Below are positions 15,799 to 24,051 of a stretch of 64,000 nucleotides of DNA, piece by piece. Location: the NCBI RefSeq assembly GCF_002218005.2, contig NZ_AP018678.1:1550001-1614000 (forward strand), read 5' to 3'. The notes beneath the pieces were generated by a model. That model did no database searches and was not told the origin of the DNA. It saw only the letters and a list, made by a program, of their open reading frames with translations. Source of the stretch: Vibrio algivorus (lineage in GTDB: Bacteria > Pseudomonadota > Gammaproteobacteria > Enterobacterales > Vibrionaceae). A program made the position numbers and the translations under genes. Numbering within the stretch: position 1 is the stretch's first letter; each line of letters opens with the position of its first letter.

Positions 15799-16211
15799 TC
15801 TTTCTGTCTCCATTGAGAAACTATTTATTCATTAATCATCATAACCTTATGGCTACGGTGAGAAAACAATGTATACCCAAGTCACTTCGGTATATACCAA
15901 CACGGTTTAAGTATAGATATAGTCATTCATTTTCAGTTCAAGGTTAAGCGCTAAATTGAAACATTTAATGTCGCTCTATCTACTCCTATAAAACTGATTA
16001 ACTATCACCCCACATGCGCTCATTAAGCATACAATTTGTGACGAGGCGCTCAAATATATGCTTCGTAGGTTAATATTCAAGTAAATGAATAATAAGGCTT
16101 ATTAGTCCTTTTCCTAATTAATTGTCGCTCAGTTATACTTTAGTCGTATTGCTCATAGCACTTATTCACCTTATTTTAACGCCATAACGGTTACAAATAA
16201 GGATGATAACT
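15799..16211. other. Intergenic region upstream of htpX
   Basis: Divergent promoters for htpX and the 50-aa ORF must lie here; no convincing boxes were identified. The only recognised feature is the bare palindrome at 15872-15894. Confidence 0.4.
15872..15894. repeat. Bare palindrome of the TATACCC repeat family
   Basis: TATACCCAAGT-C-ACTTCGGTATA: two element ends fused around AAGTCACTT. The same sequence, with the same GG end variant, is at 25404-25426. Confidence 0.8.
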
Positions 16212-16364
16212 ATGGCAGATAAGGAAAATTACCAAATGGCGATCGATTTATTATCGTGCCACTTAGGTTTATCGGAAGAAGAAGCAAAAGAGCGCTTAGG
16301 TTTAGCAGAAAAGAAATCAGAACAACCTATCACTCTGGTTCCTGAGAAGTACCAAGCTCAATAA
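16212..16364 (+). CDS. Small conserved-looking protein, function unknown (50 aa)
   Basis: A 50-aa ORF starting MADKENYQMAIDLLSCHLGL with a good ribosome site (AAGGATG, 7 bases before ATG) and a strong terminator 30 bp after the stop. Codon use looks like a real gene. The protein is acidic and helical, with SEEEAKERLGL in the middle, resembling a small UBA-like helix pair (inference only). I do not recognise the family. The -AIDLLSC-LGLSEEEA- pattern could be a degradation or partner-binding helix. Confidence 0.75.
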   Translation: MADKENYQMAIDLLSCHLGLSEEEAKERLGLAEKKSEQPITLVPEKYQAQ

Positions 16365-16393
16365 TATAAGTCTCGATAACAATCCAAAAAAAC

Positions 16394-16425
16394 AAAAGCT
16401 GCATATTGTTCATTATGCAGCTTTT
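16394..16425. terminator. Bidirectional terminator
   Basis: AAAAGCTGCAT and ATGCAGCTTTT form an 11-bp stem with T runs in both directions. It serves the 50-aa ORF on the plus strand and the bio operon on the minus strand. Confidence 0.93.
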
Positions 16426-16433
16426 GTCTTATT

Positions 16434-16449
16434 TATACCTAAGTGACTC
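16434..16449. repeat. Fragment of TATACCC repeat end
   Basis: TATACCTAAGTGACTCAA matches the left end of the repeat family with one change and then stops. It touches the 3' end of bioD. Confidence 0.45.
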
Positions 16450-16451
16450 AA

Positions 16452-17135
16452 TCACTCTAACTTGAGTAAACTTAAATCAATGTATTGTTCCGCTTTTATC
16501 ATTTCCGATGCAGATAAGTAAGGGATTTCAGCTAATTTGGGCGCGGTAATATGCCTTTCTAAAAAAGAAACATTCTCGTCATAACAACCAAAATAAGGAT
16601 CGACCTTATTGGCCACCCAACCGACTATCTCTAAACCGTCACTTTTAATTGACTCTAAGGTAAGTAAAGCATGATTCAAACAGCCAAGTCGTATACCGAC
16701 TACGATAATAATCGGTAACTTTTGCAGCTTAACCCAAGTCGATAAAAATTCACTATCCGAAACTGGGACTTTCCAACCACCCGCGCCTTCCACCACGACT
16801 ATGTCAGATTTGAGTTTATGCAGCCCTAAGCTGATATCTAACTGCTCAAAATCAATAGTGGCTGACTCACGTTTAGCAGCAATATGTGGTGATGTTGGTA
16901 ACAACAAAGCAAAAGGGTTAACCTCAGCATAGCTTAACTCAACATTCGACGCTTTTTGCAATGCTAAAGCATCTTCGTTAACCAAACCTTGCTCGGTAAG
17001 TTCACAGCCCGCTGCGATAGGTTTAAATCCCGAAACACGATAATTATGCTTAGCAAAAGCCTTAATTAATGCTTGAGATACTAAAGTTTTTCCGACTTCA
17101 GTATCGGTACCTGTAATAAATACACCATGACTCAT
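16452..17135 (-). CDS. bioD: Dethiobiotin synthetase
   Basis: ATP-dependent enzyme that closes the ureido ring of dethiobiotin from DAPA and CO2. The 227 aa begin MSHGVFITGTDTEVGKTLVS, with the Walker A loop GTDTEVGKT near residues 8-16. The catalytic VVEGAGGWKVPVS follows near 107. The start is set at 17135 because it overlaps the bioC stop by four bases (ATGA), the usual coupled arrangement. The longer upstream frame lies inside bioC. It is the last gene of bioBFCD. Confidence 0.96.
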   Translation of the reverse strand: MSHGVFITGTDTEVGKTLVSQALIKAFAKHNYRVSGFKPIAAGCELTEQGLVNEDALALQKASNVELSYAEVNPFALLLPTSPHIAAKRESATIDFEQLDISLGLHKLKSDIVVVEGAGGWKVPVSDSEFLSTWVKLQKLPIIIVVGIRLGCLNHALLTLESIKSDGLEIVGWVANKVDPYFGCYDENVSFLERHITAPKLAEIPYLSASEMIKAEQYIDLSLLKLE

Positions 17136-17935
17136 TTTGTCAGCTCTCCTAAACAAACTTGATAAGTGGCAGGGAGTTCACCATTCGATTTTTTAAACAT
17201 TCGATACGCCTGATCGACTTGTAATAAGGTTCTCGGTTTAGTTAAACCTTGCGAACGCCCTGAAACATACGTCGCACCAATCCCCTTTAAATCTTTCATT
17301 AACTCAATTGCCGAAGAATAATTAAGTATTATTTGAAGGCTTTCTAACTGACATTGACTCGCCCCCGATTGAGATGCCGCCGATTTTAAGTAACCTATTT
17401 GATGAAATTGATTCACATGTCGGTATTGTTGATCTACTTGTTGCCATGCGGTATGTAATTCAATTAATGACCCTTGTAAAAGTGTTGAATAGACCAGTTT
17501 CCCTTGCGGTTTTAATATTCGGACGAGTGATATCATTAAAGCATCTACCTGATGACACCATTGCAATGCAAGACTGGAAAAAATCAGATCAAAGCTTTGT
17601 GGTTCAAATGGTAACTGCTCAGCGTCTCCCTTCAAGTAAGTAACAGGCAAGTTAGTACAGCGAGATTGACACACCGCTAGCATGTCATCGGATAAATCAA
17701 ATGCCGTTACTTGCGCGCCACGTAATGCAAGTAGTTGTGTGAAATATCCCGTACCACAACCAAGATCTAACACTTTCAACCCTGATAAATCATGCGATAG
17801 TTTATCCATCAACAGTTGTCCAACTTGTCTTTGAAAAGCAGCGTGTTGATCATAGGTCTTCGCTGCTTTACTAAACGCTTGGGCAACGGCTATTTTATCT
17901 ACATCTCGGCATTCAATATCTAATGCTAAGGCCAT
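17132..17935 (-). CDS. bioC: Malonyl-ACP O-methyltransferase BioC
   Basis: SAM-dependent methyltransferase that caps malonyl-ACP so that fatty-acid synthesis makes pimeloyl-ACP for biotin. The 267 aa contain IAVAQAFSKAAKTYDQHAAF near the N-terminus, the SAM motif I KVLDLGCGTGYFTQLL near residues 54-69, and FDLIFSSLALQWCH near 115. It overlaps bioF by one base and bioD by four, so translation is coupled through the operon. Confidence 0.95.
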   Translation of the reverse strand: MALALDIECRDVDKIAVAQAFSKAAKTYDQHAAFQRQVGQLLMDKLSHDLSGLKVLDLGCGTGYFTQLLALRGAQVTAFDLSDDMLAVCQSRCTNLPVTYLKGDAEQLPFEPQSFDLIFSSLALQWCHQVDALMISLVRILKPQGKLVYSTLLQGSLIELHTAWQQVDQQYRHVNQFHQIGYLKSAASQSGASQCQLESLQIILNYSSAIELMKDLKGIGATYVSGRSQGLTKPRTLLQVDQAYRMFKKSNGELPATYQVCLGELTK

Positions 17936-19152
17936 CAGTCGTGCCCTCTTGATTTTTTATTTAATTGATAATATTGAATAATTTCTTGAGTAAGCCGTGA
18001 GACCTGTTGTGGTGAATGGCAACTACTCAAGGTAATCCTTAACCTTGCAGAATTGGCGGGGACTGTCGGTGGACGAATGGCACCAACCCACATTCCTTTC
18101 TGCTTTAAATAGCTCGATAAATCGATAGCTTGTTGGCTACTACCACATATCAAAGGCTTAATAGCGGTATTAGTCACTCTGTACCCAGAAAGAGTTGAGA
18201 GTGACTCATGCAAGATTTCAGCTAATTCAATGAGTTTTTCACGCCGCCATGTTTGTTGTTGGATCATAGTAATCGCATAACTAATTGCATAAGCTTGTGC
18301 TGGAGGCATTGCGGTTGAATAAACATAATGCCGCGCAAACTGATTCAAGAATTCTCCCGTGCTTTCATCACATAAAATCGCCGCTCCTGAAAGTCCTACT
18401 GCCTTACCGAACGTCACAATTAAGATGTTGGGTTTAATGCCTAATAATTCAGTAACACCTGCACCTGATGCCCCTAGTACCCCTAGTCCATGAGCATCAT
18501 CGATGGCTAGCCAAGCCTGATGCTTCTGGCATTGATGTGAAAGCTCATTCAATGGTGCGACATCCCCATCCATGCTAAACACACCTTCTGATACCACTAG
18601 CTTGGCTTGTGATAATGAAAGCGCGGCAAGTTTACAACTAAGGTCATTCATATCATTGTGTTTAAAGCGAGACATTGGCGCCGGACTAAGCATGCCAGCT
18701 TCCATCAAAGAAGCATGATTCAATTTATCTTGTATAAGATGATCGTGTTTATCCAATAAGGTAAACAGCAAGGCTTGATTGGCGCTAAAGCCAGAATTGA
18801 ACAATACCGCTCTAGGGTATCCCAACCATTCACACAACTTATCTTGCAAGCTTTGATGAGCCATAGATAGCCCCGTTACGGTAGGAGAAGCACTACTACC
18901 ACAACCATATAGATTGAGTCCTTGCTGCCAGGCTGAGATTAATTCAGGCTCACGGGCAAGACCTAGATAATCATTACTCGAAAAGTTGATATACGGCGTA
19001 GACTCAGCGGTTGCATTCGATGTAGAGAGTGAAATCCGATTATCAGAAAAATGTGAAAAAACTTGAGTACTTCTTTGTAACCCTTTTTCACGCCGAGTTG
19101 TTAAAGCTTTTTGGATTTTTGCATCAAACTGGATTTTTGAATCAGACATCAT
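17935..19152 (-). CDS. bioF: 8-amino-7-oxononanoate synthase
   Basis: PLP-dependent enzyme that joins alanine and pimeloyl-thioester to make KAPA. The 405 aa have the alpha-oxoamine synthase pattern: NDYLGLA near residue 60, GCGSSASPTVTGLS, AIDDAHGLGVLG, and TFGKAVGLSGAAI with the PLP lysine near residue 248. Two adjacent ATGs (19152, 19149) are possible starts. It follows bioB by 2 bp. Confidence 0.96.
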   Translation of the reverse strand: MMSDSKIQFDAKIQKALTTRREKGLQRSTQVFSHFSDNRISLSTSNATAESTPYINFSSNDYLGLAREPELISAWQQGLNLYGCGSSASPTVTGLSMAHQSLQDKLCEWLGYPRAVLFNSGFSANQALLFTLLDKHDHLIQDKLNHASLMEAGMLSPAPMSRFKHNDMNDLSCKLAALSLSQAKLVVSEGVFSMDGDVAPLNELSHQCQKHQAWLAIDDAHGLGVLGASGAGVTELLGIKPNILIVTFGKAVGLSGAAILCDESTGEFLNQFARHYVYSTAMPPAQAYAISYAITMIQQQTWRREKLIELAEILHESLSTLSGYRVTNTAIKPLICGSSQQAIDLSSYLKQKGMWVGAIRPPTVPANSARLRITLSSCHSPQQVSRLTQEIIQYYQLNKKSRGHD

Positions 19153-19154
19153 GA

Positions 19155-20207
19155 CTAGTTCTGCGCTTCATAAAACAAATCATCTTTCGTTGGCCGAGTA
19201 ACGACACGTTCGATGACTCGCTCGATTAAATCACTTTCTTGCACTTCATCCGGTTTTTGATGCACTTCTAAACGATTAATACCTAACTTTTTGAACAATT
19301 GCAGATCGGTATCTTCTTCTGGGTTTGGCGTCGTCAGCAACTTGCAACCATAGAAAATAGAATTAGCTCCAGCCATAAAACACAACGCTTGCATTTGTTC
19401 ATTCATATTTTCACGCCCTGCCGATAGACGTACAGCAGAATATGGCATCATAATTCGTGCAATAGCAATTAAGCGGATAAAGTCGAATGGTTCAACATCA
19501 TCAACATTTTCCATTGGCGTGCCTTTGACTTTAACCAGCATATTGATCGGCACGCTTTCTGGATGAGTAGGTAAATTCGCTAACTCAACGAGTAAACCGG
19601 CTCGGTCACTGACACTTTCCCCCATTCCAATAATGCCCCCTGAACATATTTTCATACCTGAATCTCTAACATGAGAGAGAGTATCGAGACGGTCTTGATA
19701 AGTTCGAGTCGTAATAATATTGCCGTAGAATTCTGGGGAGGTATCAAGATTATGGTTGTAATAATCAAGCCCTGCATTTGATAAATCTTGAGCCTGTTCG
19801 GGCGTTAACATACCAAGTGTCATACAGGTTTCTAACCCCATATCCTTAACCCCTTTGATCATTTCCATCAAATACGGCATATCACGCTCTTTAGGGTTCT
19901 TCCAAGCCGCTCCCATACAGAACCTTGTTGAACCTGAGTTTTTAGCTTTTTTAGCGGCATCTAATACTCGCTCTACTTCCATTAAACGCTCTTTCTCTAC
20001 ATCAGTTCGATAATGGGCACTTTGAGGGCAATACTTACAATCTTCAGGGCAAGCTCCTGTTTTAATTGAAAGTAATGTGCTGACTTGAACGTGATTCGCT
20101 TGTTGAAATTCTCGATGTACAAGCTGCGCTTCAAATAATAAATCCATAAATGGTTTATCAAGTAATTCATGCACTTGCTGTACAGTCCAGTTATGCCTTA
20201 TTTCCAC
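19155..20207 (-). CDS. bioB: Biotin synthase
   Basis: Radical-SAM enzyme inserting sulfur into dethiobiotin. The 350 aa contain the cluster motif CPEDCKYC near residues 53-60, preceded by LLSIKTGA. They also carry the conserved GAAWKNPKERDMPYLMEMI region and YNHNLDTSPEFYGNI, with Asn and Cys residues near the auxiliary cluster. First gene of the bioBFCD operon, read divergently from bioA across the BirA operator. Confidence 0.97.
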   Translation of the reverse strand: MEIRHNWTVQQVHELLDKPFMDLLFEAQLVHREFQQANHVQVSTLLSIKTGACPEDCKYCPQSAHYRTDVEKERLMEVERVLDAAKKAKNSGSTRFCMGAAWKNPKERDMPYLMEMIKGVKDMGLETCMTLGMLTPEQAQDLSNAGLDYYNHNLDTSPEFYGNIITTRTYQDRLDTLSHVRDSGMKICSGGIIGMGESVSDRAGLLVELANLPTHPESVPINMLVKVKGTPMENVDDVEPFDFIRLIAIARIMMPYSAVRLSAGRENMNEQMQALCFMAGANSIFYGCKLLTTPNPEEDTDLQLFKKLGINRLEVHQKPDEVQESDLIERVIERVVTRPTKDDLFYEAQN

Positions 20208-20263
20208 AATTCTTCCTTATCTAAAAAGCCTTAATGTAAAAATCTTATGTCAAAAACTTGGCT

Positions 20264-20291
20264 AGTCTAATCAAGCAAGATAACATGTCAA
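20264..20291 (-). promoter_or_regulatory. bioBFCD promoter
   Basis: On the minus strand a perfect TTGACA (20291-20286) and TAGACT (20269-20264) are separated by 16 bases. The -35 box lies within the left half of the BirA operator, so repressor binding would block it directly. Confidence 0.7.
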
Positions 20292-20317
20292 CCAAATAAG
20301 TATAACAAGGTTTACAA
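20285..20317. promoter_or_regulatory. BirA (biotin repressor) operator
   Basis: ATGTCAACC - 15 bases - GGTTTACAA is an inverted repeat matching the bacterial BirA operator. The right half-site is perfect. It lies between bioB and bioA. The left half covers the -35 of the bioB promoter. The right half covers the bioA ribosome site (AGG) and touches its ATG. Confidence 0.85.
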
Positions 20318-21675
20318 TGAACTTAATAACGAACAATCATACTAAGGTAAGCTGCGATCTAGAATTTGACCGTCAACATATTTGGCATCCCTACACTTCA
20401 ACGCTTGCTCCGCTAAAGTGTTACCCGGTCAGTAGAGCTTATGGTGTACATATTGAATTAGAGAGTGGCGAAACACTGATTGATGGTATGTCTTCATGGT
20501 GGTCAGCAATTCACGGTTACAATCACCCGCAGCTCAATCAAGCAGCCCATAAGCAAATAGACGCTATGTCGCATGTAATGTTTGGAGGGTTAACCCATCA
20601 CCCCGCCATTTCACTTTGCAAAAGCCTTTTGGAATTAACGCCACAAAGTCTGCAACAAGTATTTCTTGCCGACTCGGGTTCAGTATCGGTCGAGGTCGCT
20701 TTAAAAATGGCGATGCAATATTGGCACACTAAAAATGCTGAAATACCTGAATCATCTAAACGTACTAAATTTTTGACCCTTTCACATGGTTATCACGGTG
20801 ATACTTTTGCGGCAATGTCAGTGACCGATCCAGATAACTCTATGCACAAAATGTATAAAGGCTTTTTACCAGAACATATCTTTGCCAAGTCACCAAGTTG
20901 CTACCAAATTAATCAAGGCCAATGGCCTACTTACGATCCGCAAGACATAACGGACTTTAAAAATAAAATCGCCAAACATCATCAAGAAATTGCGGCAGTG
21001 ATCTTAGAGCCGATCGTACAAGGTGCAGGAGGGATGCGGATTTATCATCCTGAATTTTTAAAGGAGGTCCGTCAGCTATGTGACCAATATGAACTACTGT
21101 TAATTTTAGATGAAATTGCTACAGGATTTGGTCGTACTGGCAAACTGTTCGCTTTTGAACATGCAGGTATTGAGCCGGATATCTTATGTTTGGGTAAAGC
21201 GTTAACCGGTGGCTATATGACACTTTCAGCAACACTGACGAGTCAAACTATTGCCGATACTATCTGTAGCGGAGAATCTGGTTGCTTTATGCATGGGCCA
21301 ACCTTTATGGGAAACCCTTTGGCTTGCGCGGTTGCTAGCGCCAGTTTGGAGATTATTAAGCAAGGGCACTGGCAACATCAAGTGGCAGCGATAGAGTCAG
21401 TTTTTGCAAGCACACTACCCGCTCTTCAAAATCACCAACGTGTCAAATCGGTTCGTTGGCTCGGTGCTATCGGCGTGGTAGAGACTTATCAGGTGGTCAA
21501 TATGGAAAATATTCAGCAACTATTTATTGAAAATGGTGTTTGGATACGGCCATTTGGACGACTGATCTACATTATGCCGCCTTTTATTACTACACCTGAA
21601 CAGGTCACTCACTTGGTTGATACAATTGAATTCGCCCTCAATAACGATGATTGCTTTCAATATATCCCCAAGTAA
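20317..21675 (+). CDS. bioA: Adenosylmethionine-8-amino-7-oxononanoate aminotransferase
   Basis: Class III PLP aminotransferase making DAPA from KAPA with SAM as amino donor. The 452 aa include FDRQHIWHPYTS near residue 20, GMSSWWSAIHGYNHP near 57-71, DEIATGFGRTGKLFAFEHAGIEPD (DEIATGFGRTG) near 265, and the PLP lysine in LCLGKALTGGYM near 290. About 12 residues longer at the N-terminus than E. coli BioA. Transcribed divergently from bioBFCD. Confidence 0.96.
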   Translation: MNLITNNHTKVSCDLEFDRQHIWHPYTSTLAPLKCYPVSRAYGVHIELESGETLIDGMSSWWSAIHGYNHPQLNQAAHKQIDAMSHVMFGGLTHHPAISLCKSLLELTPQSLQQVFLADSGSVSVEVALKMAMQYWHTKNAEIPESSKRTKFLTLSHGYHGDTFAAMSVTDPDNSMHKMYKGFLPEHIFAKSPSCYQINQGQWPTYDPQDITDFKNKIAKHHQEIAAVILEPIVQGAGGMRIYHPEFLKEVRQLCDQYELLLILDEIATGFGRTGKLFAFEHAGIEPDILCLGKALTGGYMTLSATLTSQTIADTICSGESGCFMHGPTFMGNPLACAVASASLEIIKQGHWQHQVAAIESVFASTLPALQNHQRVKSVRWLGAIGVVETYQVVNMENIQQLFIENGVWIRPFGRLIYIMPPFITTPEQVTHLVDTIEFALNNDDCFQYIPK

Positions 21676-21808
21676 ACGCTAAAAATAGCAAACTGATAAC
21701 AATTGTAAGTAACCAGCAAAATGCGTACTTTGCTTATTCTGTAACATCAAGAGTTTGTGTTAACATTAACCCAGAGATTTTACCCAATAAATTTAAGGTT
21801 TACTTAAT

Positions 21809-22405
21809 ATGTTTAAATGGTTACTTATTGCTTTATTCTCTTGCTCTTTCTCAGTAGTAGCAGCCGAACAAGCACAACCTGTAAGTAAAGTGACACCACA
21901 AGAAATTAACGTTGAAACTCACACCTCAAACGGTAACTTGATCTTAGGTGAGAAAGAGTGGATATATATCAAACCACTTAATCGTAATGTACTGGCTCGT
22001 GTTGATACCGGCGCGACATCCTCTTCGATTAGTGCACTCGATATCAAAACTTATAAGAAAGATGGTAAGAGCTTTGTTGATTTCAAACTCGCCCATAAAA
22101 AATGGCAAAGTAAAACGATGACTTACCCAGTAACTCGCTGGGTAGAAGTCGTACAATCAACATCTGAAGAACCATCGCCATCACGCCCAGTAGTACAATT
22201 GGAAGTACAAGTCGGCGACTACAAAACCAAAACTGACTTTACTTTAACAGACCGTACTCACCTTCAATACCCTGTACTGCTAGGTCGTACTTTCATTGAT
22301 AATACTGCCTTAGTGGATGTATCGCATAAATATGTACAACCACGCGTTAAACTAGAAAAGACAACAGCTAAAGATGATGATAAATCTGCCAAAGCAGAAA
22401 AATAA
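21809..22405 (+). CDS. Periplasmic retropepsin-like (RimK-type/DUF785) putative protease
   Basis: A 198-aa secreted protein with a signal peptide (MFKWLLIALFSCSFSVVAA). The core has LGEKEWIYIKPLNRNVLARV followed by DTGATSSSISA near residues 69-79, and later YPVLLGRTFIDNTALVDVSHK. These are the DTG catalytic-loop and LLGR signatures of the retropepsin-like family, often misnamed ATP-dependent zinc protease. The C-terminus is charged and low complexity. A single gene ended by a bidirectional terminator. Activity is predicted only from the motif. Confidence 0.82.
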   Translation: MFKWLLIALFSCSFSVVAAEQAQPVSKVTPQEINVETHTSNGNLILGEKEWIYIKPLNRNVLARVDTGATSSSISALDIKTYKKDGKSFVDFKLAHKKWQSKTMTYPVTRWVEVVQSTSEEPSPSRPVVQLEVQVGDYKTKTDFTLTDRTHLQYPVLLGRTFIDNTALVDVSHKYVQPRVKLEKTTAKDDDKSAKAEK

Positions 22406-22483
22406 TCACGAAATTGTTATCGGTAAACCTTAAATATTTAAATACCAATAGCTGCAAACTTGAATGCTATACCTAGAGGCATA

Positions 22484-22526
22484 GAGCATAATTCTGAATT
22501 CTACATATTGGAGCCACTTAGGAATA
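22484..22526 (-). repeat. Decayed end of the TATACCC repeat family
   Basis: GCATAATTCTGAATTCTACA, then TATTGGAGCCACTTAGGAATA, resembles the reverse complement of the element's left 35 bases (CTCTGAATTCTGCATCTTGA, then AGTCACTTGGGTATA) with several changes. No other part of an element is visible around it. Confidence 0.5.
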
Positions 22527-22530
22527 GATC

Positions 22531-22563
22531 AAAAAAACCGAAGCATAACGCTTCGGTTTTTTA
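22531..22563. terminator. Bidirectional terminator between the retropepsin-like gene and serS
   Basis: AAACCGAAGC and GCTTCGGTTT, with a 5-base loop, have A/T runs on both sides, between convergent genes. Confidence 0.93.
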
Positions 22564-22614
22564 TTAGATGAGTTTCATAAAGTGGTAAAACATTACGTTG
22601 CTTTAAGCGAAATA

Positions 22615-23925
22615 CTACCCACCAATATGAGTTAAACCGTTCATGTATGGGCGCAGTACTTGAGGTACTTCAATACGACCATCCGCTTGTTGGTTATTTT
22701 CTAGAATCGCCACCATAGTACGACCAACTGCAAGACCTGAACCATTCAGCGTGTGTAGTAACTCAGGTTTCTTTTCACCTTTACGGCGGAAGCGAGCTTG
22801 CATACGACGAGCTTGGAAATCACCACAGTTAGAACATGAAGAAATCTCACGATATGTTTCTTGCGCTGGTACCCACACTTCTAAATCATAAGTTTTAACT
22901 GCACCAAAGCCCATATCGCCAGTACACAACACAACTTTGCGGTAAGGAAGTTCTAGCAATTGTAGTACTTTTTCAGCATGACCCGTTAACTCTTCCAGTG
23001 CAGCCATTGAATCTTCAGGCTTAACAACCTGTACTAATTCAACTTTGTCGAACTGGTGCATACGAATCAAACCACGAGTATCACGACCATAAGAGCCCGC
23101 TTCTGAACGGAAACATGGTGTGTGCGCTGTCATTTTTACAGGAAGATCTGCTTCATCTGTAATGGTGTCACGCATTAGATTCGTTACTGGCACTTCCGCT
23201 GTTGGAATCAATGACAATGTTTTTAATGGCTCATCACTCACTTGCTCAGTTAGCGGGCGAGTGTGGAATAGATCTTCACCAAACTTAGGTAGTTGACCAG
23301 TTCCAAATAAGCTATCTGAGTTTACTAGGTATGGAACATACATTTCTGTGTAACCATGCTGCTCAGTATGTAGATCTAGCATAAATTGCGCGATAGCACG
23401 GTGCAGACGAGCAAATTGGCCTCTCATTACGATAAAGCGTGAACCGGTTACTTTTACTGCACTAGCAAAGTCCAAACCATCGCCCATCTCACCGAGATCA
23501 ACGTGATCTTTTAATTCAAATTCATACGCTTTCGGCTCACCCCAACGAGCAACCTCTACGTTGTCGTTTTCATCTTTACCATTTGGTACAGAATCATCGG
23601 GTAAGTTTGGAACTGAGAATGTAATTTCATCTAGCTTATTTTGCAGTTCAGCTAAAGCCGTTTTTGCAGCATCAAGATCAGCGCCTAAGTTTCCGACTTC
23701 CGCCATAATACGTGCGGCTTCATCGTGATCACCTTTTGCTTTCGCTTGGCCTATGGATTTCGAACGGGAGTTACGCAGTGCCTGCAATTCTTCGGTCTTA
23801 ATTTGTAAAGACTTACGTTGTTCTTCTAGGCTACGGATGGTTTCTACATCCAGCGTGAAGCCACGGCGGGCTAATTTGGCAGCTGTATTATCCAGCTCAG
23901 TTCGAAATAATTTAGAATCAAGCAT
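22615..23925 (-). CDS. serS: Seryl-tRNA synthetase
   Basis: Class II aminoacyl-tRNA synthetase charging tRNA-Ser. The 436 aa start with the long antiparallel coiled-coil arm (about residues 25-105, rich in E, K, A, L) that contacts the tRNA. Class II motif 2 is visible in CFRSEAGSYGRDTRGLIRMHQF near 270-290 (FRSEAG, RGLIR). Motif 3 is in GSGLAVGRTMVAILEN near 388-403. The neighbours rarA, lolA and ftsK are in the conserved order. No oddities. Confidence 0.97.
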   Translation of the reverse strand: MLDSKLFRTELDNTAAKLARRGFTLDVETIRSLEEQRKSLQIKTEELQALRNSRSKSIGQAKAKGDHDEAARIMAEVGNLGADLDAAKTALAELQNKLDEITFSVPNLPDDSVPNGKDENDNVEVARWGEPKAYEFELKDHVDLGEMGDGLDFASAVKVTGSRFIVMRGQFARLHRAIAQFMLDLHTEQHGYTEMYVPYLVNSDSLFGTGQLPKFGEDLFHTRPLTEQVSDEPLKTLSLIPTAEVPVTNLMRDTITDEADLPVKMTAHTPCFRSEAGSYGRDTRGLIRMHQFDKVELVQVVKPEDSMAALEELTGHAEKVLQLLELPYRKVVLCTGDMGFGAVKTYDLEVWVPAQETYREISSCSNCGDFQARRMQARFRRKGEKKPELLHTLNGSGLAVGRTMVAILENNQQADGRIEVPQVLRPYMNGLTHIGG

Positions 23926-24051
23926 TGCTAATCCTGTTGGTCTAAGTGTGATTAAAGCAGCCTATAAGCTACTTTTAAGAAGATTTTATAGTGTCTAACG
24001 TCATTATCTAAAATAAACTAGGCACTAGGTTAAAAAGATACCCAAAAAGCA

